The position numbers were made by a program, and so were the translations under genes. The notes beneath the pieces are model-generated. The model did not search any database and was not told the origin of the DNA. It was given only the letters and a program-made list of their open reading frames with translations. Below are positions 63,101 through 64,000 of a stretch of 64,000 bases of DNA, piece after piece. This DNA comes from Alteromonadaceae bacterium (GTDB lineage: Bacteria; Pseudomonadota; Gammaproteobacteria; Pseudomonadales; Oleiphilaceae): the NCBI GenBank assembly GCA_013393545.1, contig JABXHG010000115.1:1-64000 (forward strand), in the 5' to 3' direction. How positions within the stretch are numbered: position 1 is the stretch's first letter; every line of letters starts with the position of its first letter.

Positions 63101-63867
63101 GCATCGGCGCCCAGGGCGCAGTTCAGGCCCACGGAAATGGGCTTGGCGTGGGCAATGGAATTGTAGAAGGCCTCGGTGGTCTGGCCGGACAGGGTGCGGC
63201 CGGAGGCATCGGTAATGGTGCCGGAGATCATGATCGGCAGTTCAATGCCGCTGTCTTCGAAAAACTGCTGGGTGGCGTAGATCGCTGCCTTCGCATTCAG
63301 CGTATCGAAAATGGTTTCCAGCAGGATCAGATCGGCGCCGCCCTCAACCAGACCGGACACCGCTTCGTAGTAGTTATCGACCAGGGTCTGGAAATCCACG
63401 TTCCGGTAGCCGGGATTGTTTACGTCCGGCGAGATGGAGGCGGTACGGGAGGTCGGGCCCACGGCGCCGGCCACGAAGCGGGGCTTTTCCGGGTTCTTTG
63501 CGGTAAACTCATCGGCAATATCTCGAGCCAGTTTGGCCGAGGCCACGTTCAGCTCCCGGGCAATCTCTTCCAGACCGTAATCGGCCTGGGACAGCTGCGT
63601 AGAGTTGAAGGTGTTGGTTTCGATGATATCCGCGCCGGCGTCCAGATAATCGGCGTGGATGTTTTTCATCAGGGCCGGCTGGGTGAGGTTCAGCAGGTCG
63701 TTGTTGCCCTGAACTTCCTGATCGTAGTCTTTGAACCGATCGCCGCGGAACGCACTTTCTTCCAGTTTCAGGTTCTGGATCATCGTGCCCATGCCGCCAT
63801 CAAGAATCACAATGCGTTCTTTCAGAGCTGCGTGCAGTTGTTGCAGGCGGGTTGTGCGATCGGTCAT
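60169..63867 (-). CDS. metH: Cobalamin-dependent methionine synthase
   Basis: The 1232-residue modular enzyme transfers methyl from methyltetrahydrofolate to homocysteine through cobalamin. In order: homocysteine domain (about 1-330; [11 protein letters not shown] and the zinc ligands in [14 protein letters not shown]), the folate domain (about 355-615; [14 protein letters not shown]), the cap and cobalamin domain (about 655-895; the lower-ligand His in [13 protein letters not shown]), and the AdoMet activation domain to the end ([15 protein letters not shown]). Full length. It uses homocysteine made by metZ. No cobalamin riboswitch is apparent in the 133 bp upstream. Confidence 0.97.
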   Translation of the reverse strand: MTDRTTRLQQLHAALKERIVILDGGMGTMIQNLKLEESAFRGDRFKDYDQEVQGNNDLLNLTQPALMKNIHADYLDAGADIIETNTFNSTQLSQADYGLEEIARELNVASAKLARDIADEFTAKNPEKPRFVAGAVGPTSRTASISPDVNNPGYRNVDFQTLVDNYYEAVSGLVEGGADLILLETIFDTLNAKAAIYATQQFFEDSGIELPIMISGTITDASGRTLSGQTTEAFYNSIAHAKPISVGLNCALGADALRPYVEELANKAETYVSAHPNAGLPNEFGEYDQTPEEMAEIIEGFARDGFLNIIGGCCGSRPDHIEAVAKAVAKYPPRQIPERPKALRLSGLEPFTGDENTLFINVGERTNVTGSKRFLRLIKEEQYEEALSVARDQVENGAQIIDINMDEGMLESKEVMVTFLNLVASEPDISRVPIMIDSSKWDVIEAGLRCIQGRAVVNSISLKEGEEEFIKRAKDCMRYGAAVVVMAFDEDGQADTFERKTEICKRSYDVLVGIGFNPADIIFDPNIFAIATGIEEHNNYAVDFINATRWIREHCPHASISGGVSNVSFSFRGNDAVREAIHSVFLYHAIKAGMNMGIVNPGQLVIYDEIEPDLKELVEDVVLNRRDDSTDRLLDAAEKFKGKGGQAKEEDLAWREWPVEKRLEHALVKGITSYIIDDTEACRQNAEHPIEVIEGPLMAGMNVVGHLFGDGKMLLPQVVKIARVMKQAVAHLIPYIEAEKSEGQQAKGKILMATVKGDVHDIGKNIVGVVLQCNNYEVIDMGVMVPCDKILEKAKEENVDIIGLSGLITPSLDEMVHVAREMQRLDFNIPLMIGGATTSKAHTAVKIEPQYKNDIALYVSDASRCVNVASQLLSKTAKPAFVEAAHKEYDEIRERRKNRGDRTKLVSLEEARKRAPDIDFDGYQPAQPAFTGVRVFDDYKLEELVDYIDWTPFFISWDIAGKYPAIFDDPKRGEAARNLFDDAQKLLKRMIEEKRVTAKGVIGFWPANRRGDDIVVYTDESRTEELTTLHHLRQQDDKAPGKPMMALSDFVAPESSHLGDYVGGFAVTTGIGVDELTEEFKAAHDDYSAIMVQALADRLAEAFAERMHERVRKEFWGYATDEQMENEDLIKERYRGIRPAPGYPACPDHTEKATLFKLLDATANTSLKLTEHFAMYPTAAVSGWYFAHPESKYFAVGKIGVDQVEDYAERKGWSKADAERWLMPSLAYDPAE

Positions 63868-63918
63868 AAGGAAATTCCAGAAATCGTTAGTAAAAAGGTG
63901 TTTCAGAACCGGCGCAGG

Positions 63919-63924
63919 ATCATA
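63919..63924 (-). promoter_or_regulatory. Candidate extended -10 box of metH
   Basis: The minus strand reads TGCTATGATCC, an extended -10 (TG-N-TATGAT), 52 bp before the metH ATG. The -35 region is weak. The rest of 63868-64000 shows no gene I can support. Confidence 0.4.
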
Positions 63925-64000
63925 GCAAAAAAGGCTGGAAAGGTCTCAGGCCTGTTGACGAACGTCATTTCGCCGGCGATTTGATACGTAAAATCCATGA

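Noticed and set aside
61342..63984. Long plus-strand open frames opposite metH (61342-62484 and 62908-63984)
   Set aside because: Antisense of metH, which is full length on the minus strand.
63903..63998. 31-codon minus-strand ORF directly upstream of metH
   Set aside because: It overlaps the predicted metH promoter, its ribosome binding site would be outside the window, and nothing supports translation.

Overview
The window is chromosomal core sequence of a gammaproteobacterium. The gene order closely follows pseudomonads: thrH/pabB; prmB-aroC-MFS; lysR/leuCDB-asd-fimV-truA-trpF-accD-folC-SPOR-cvpA-purF-metZ; ftsK-lolA-rarA-serS-cobA; gloB-yafS-rnhA-dnaQ-fimL. The protein sequences suggest Marinobacter or a close relative. 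That assignment is inference from remembered synteny and protein style, not from a search. I saw no prophage, transposase, CRISPR array, rRNA or tRNA gene.

Layout. 1-5965: the end of thrH, pabB (minus strand), then a DUF58-tgpA-holB run with overlapping genes. 6025-9307: pilZ, an alpha/beta hydrolase, a DUF4892 protein and a patatin-like phospholipase. 9381-12588: prmB, aroC and an MFS transporter that appears to start at a non-standard ATC codon. 12600-12861: a 262-bp transposase-less element with 31-bp perfect terminal inverted repeats, which has replaced the last codons of a LysR gene. 12846-18701: lysR diverging from leuCDB, then asd. 18969-32089: fimV, truA, trpFBA, accD, folC, a SPOR protein, cvpA, purF and metZ. 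32104-39016: ftsK, lolA, rarA, serS, cobA. 39079-43433: a DAHP synthase, a DUF1631 protein with a downstream c-di-GMP-type PilZ protein, and fabI. 43501-51613 (minus): gloB-mltD-yejABEF. 51718-57238: yafS-like, rnhA, dnaQ, fimL, an SCP2 protein (minus) and sohB. 57427-63867: DUF934-cysI, a 34-residue membrane peptide, DUF2970 and metH.

How the genes work together. Amino-acid supply dominates: shikimate entry and exit (DAHP synthase, aroC), Trp (trpFBA), Leu (leuCDB), the Asp family (asd, thrH) and Met/sulfur (metZ, metH, cysI with DUF934, and cobA for the siroheme that CysI needs). Folate branches off through pabB and folC. A second theme is type IV pilus and c-di-GMP/cAMP control (pilZ, fimV, fimL and a second PilZ protein). 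A third is replication and chromosome maintenance (holB, dnaQ, rnhA, ftsK, rarA).

Most unusual feature. Five intergenic elements of about 105-112 bp (232-336, 13786-13893, 14005-14116, 36663-36773, 57280-57387) share a 54-55 bp core between long inverted-repeat arms. The outer arm sequences differ from copy to copy, yet each copy is palindromic within itself. The core holds two small hairpins with four-base TCCN loops (NGGA on the other strand), and their stems show compensatory changes between copies. This is a structured three-way-junction element that I cannot match to a named family.
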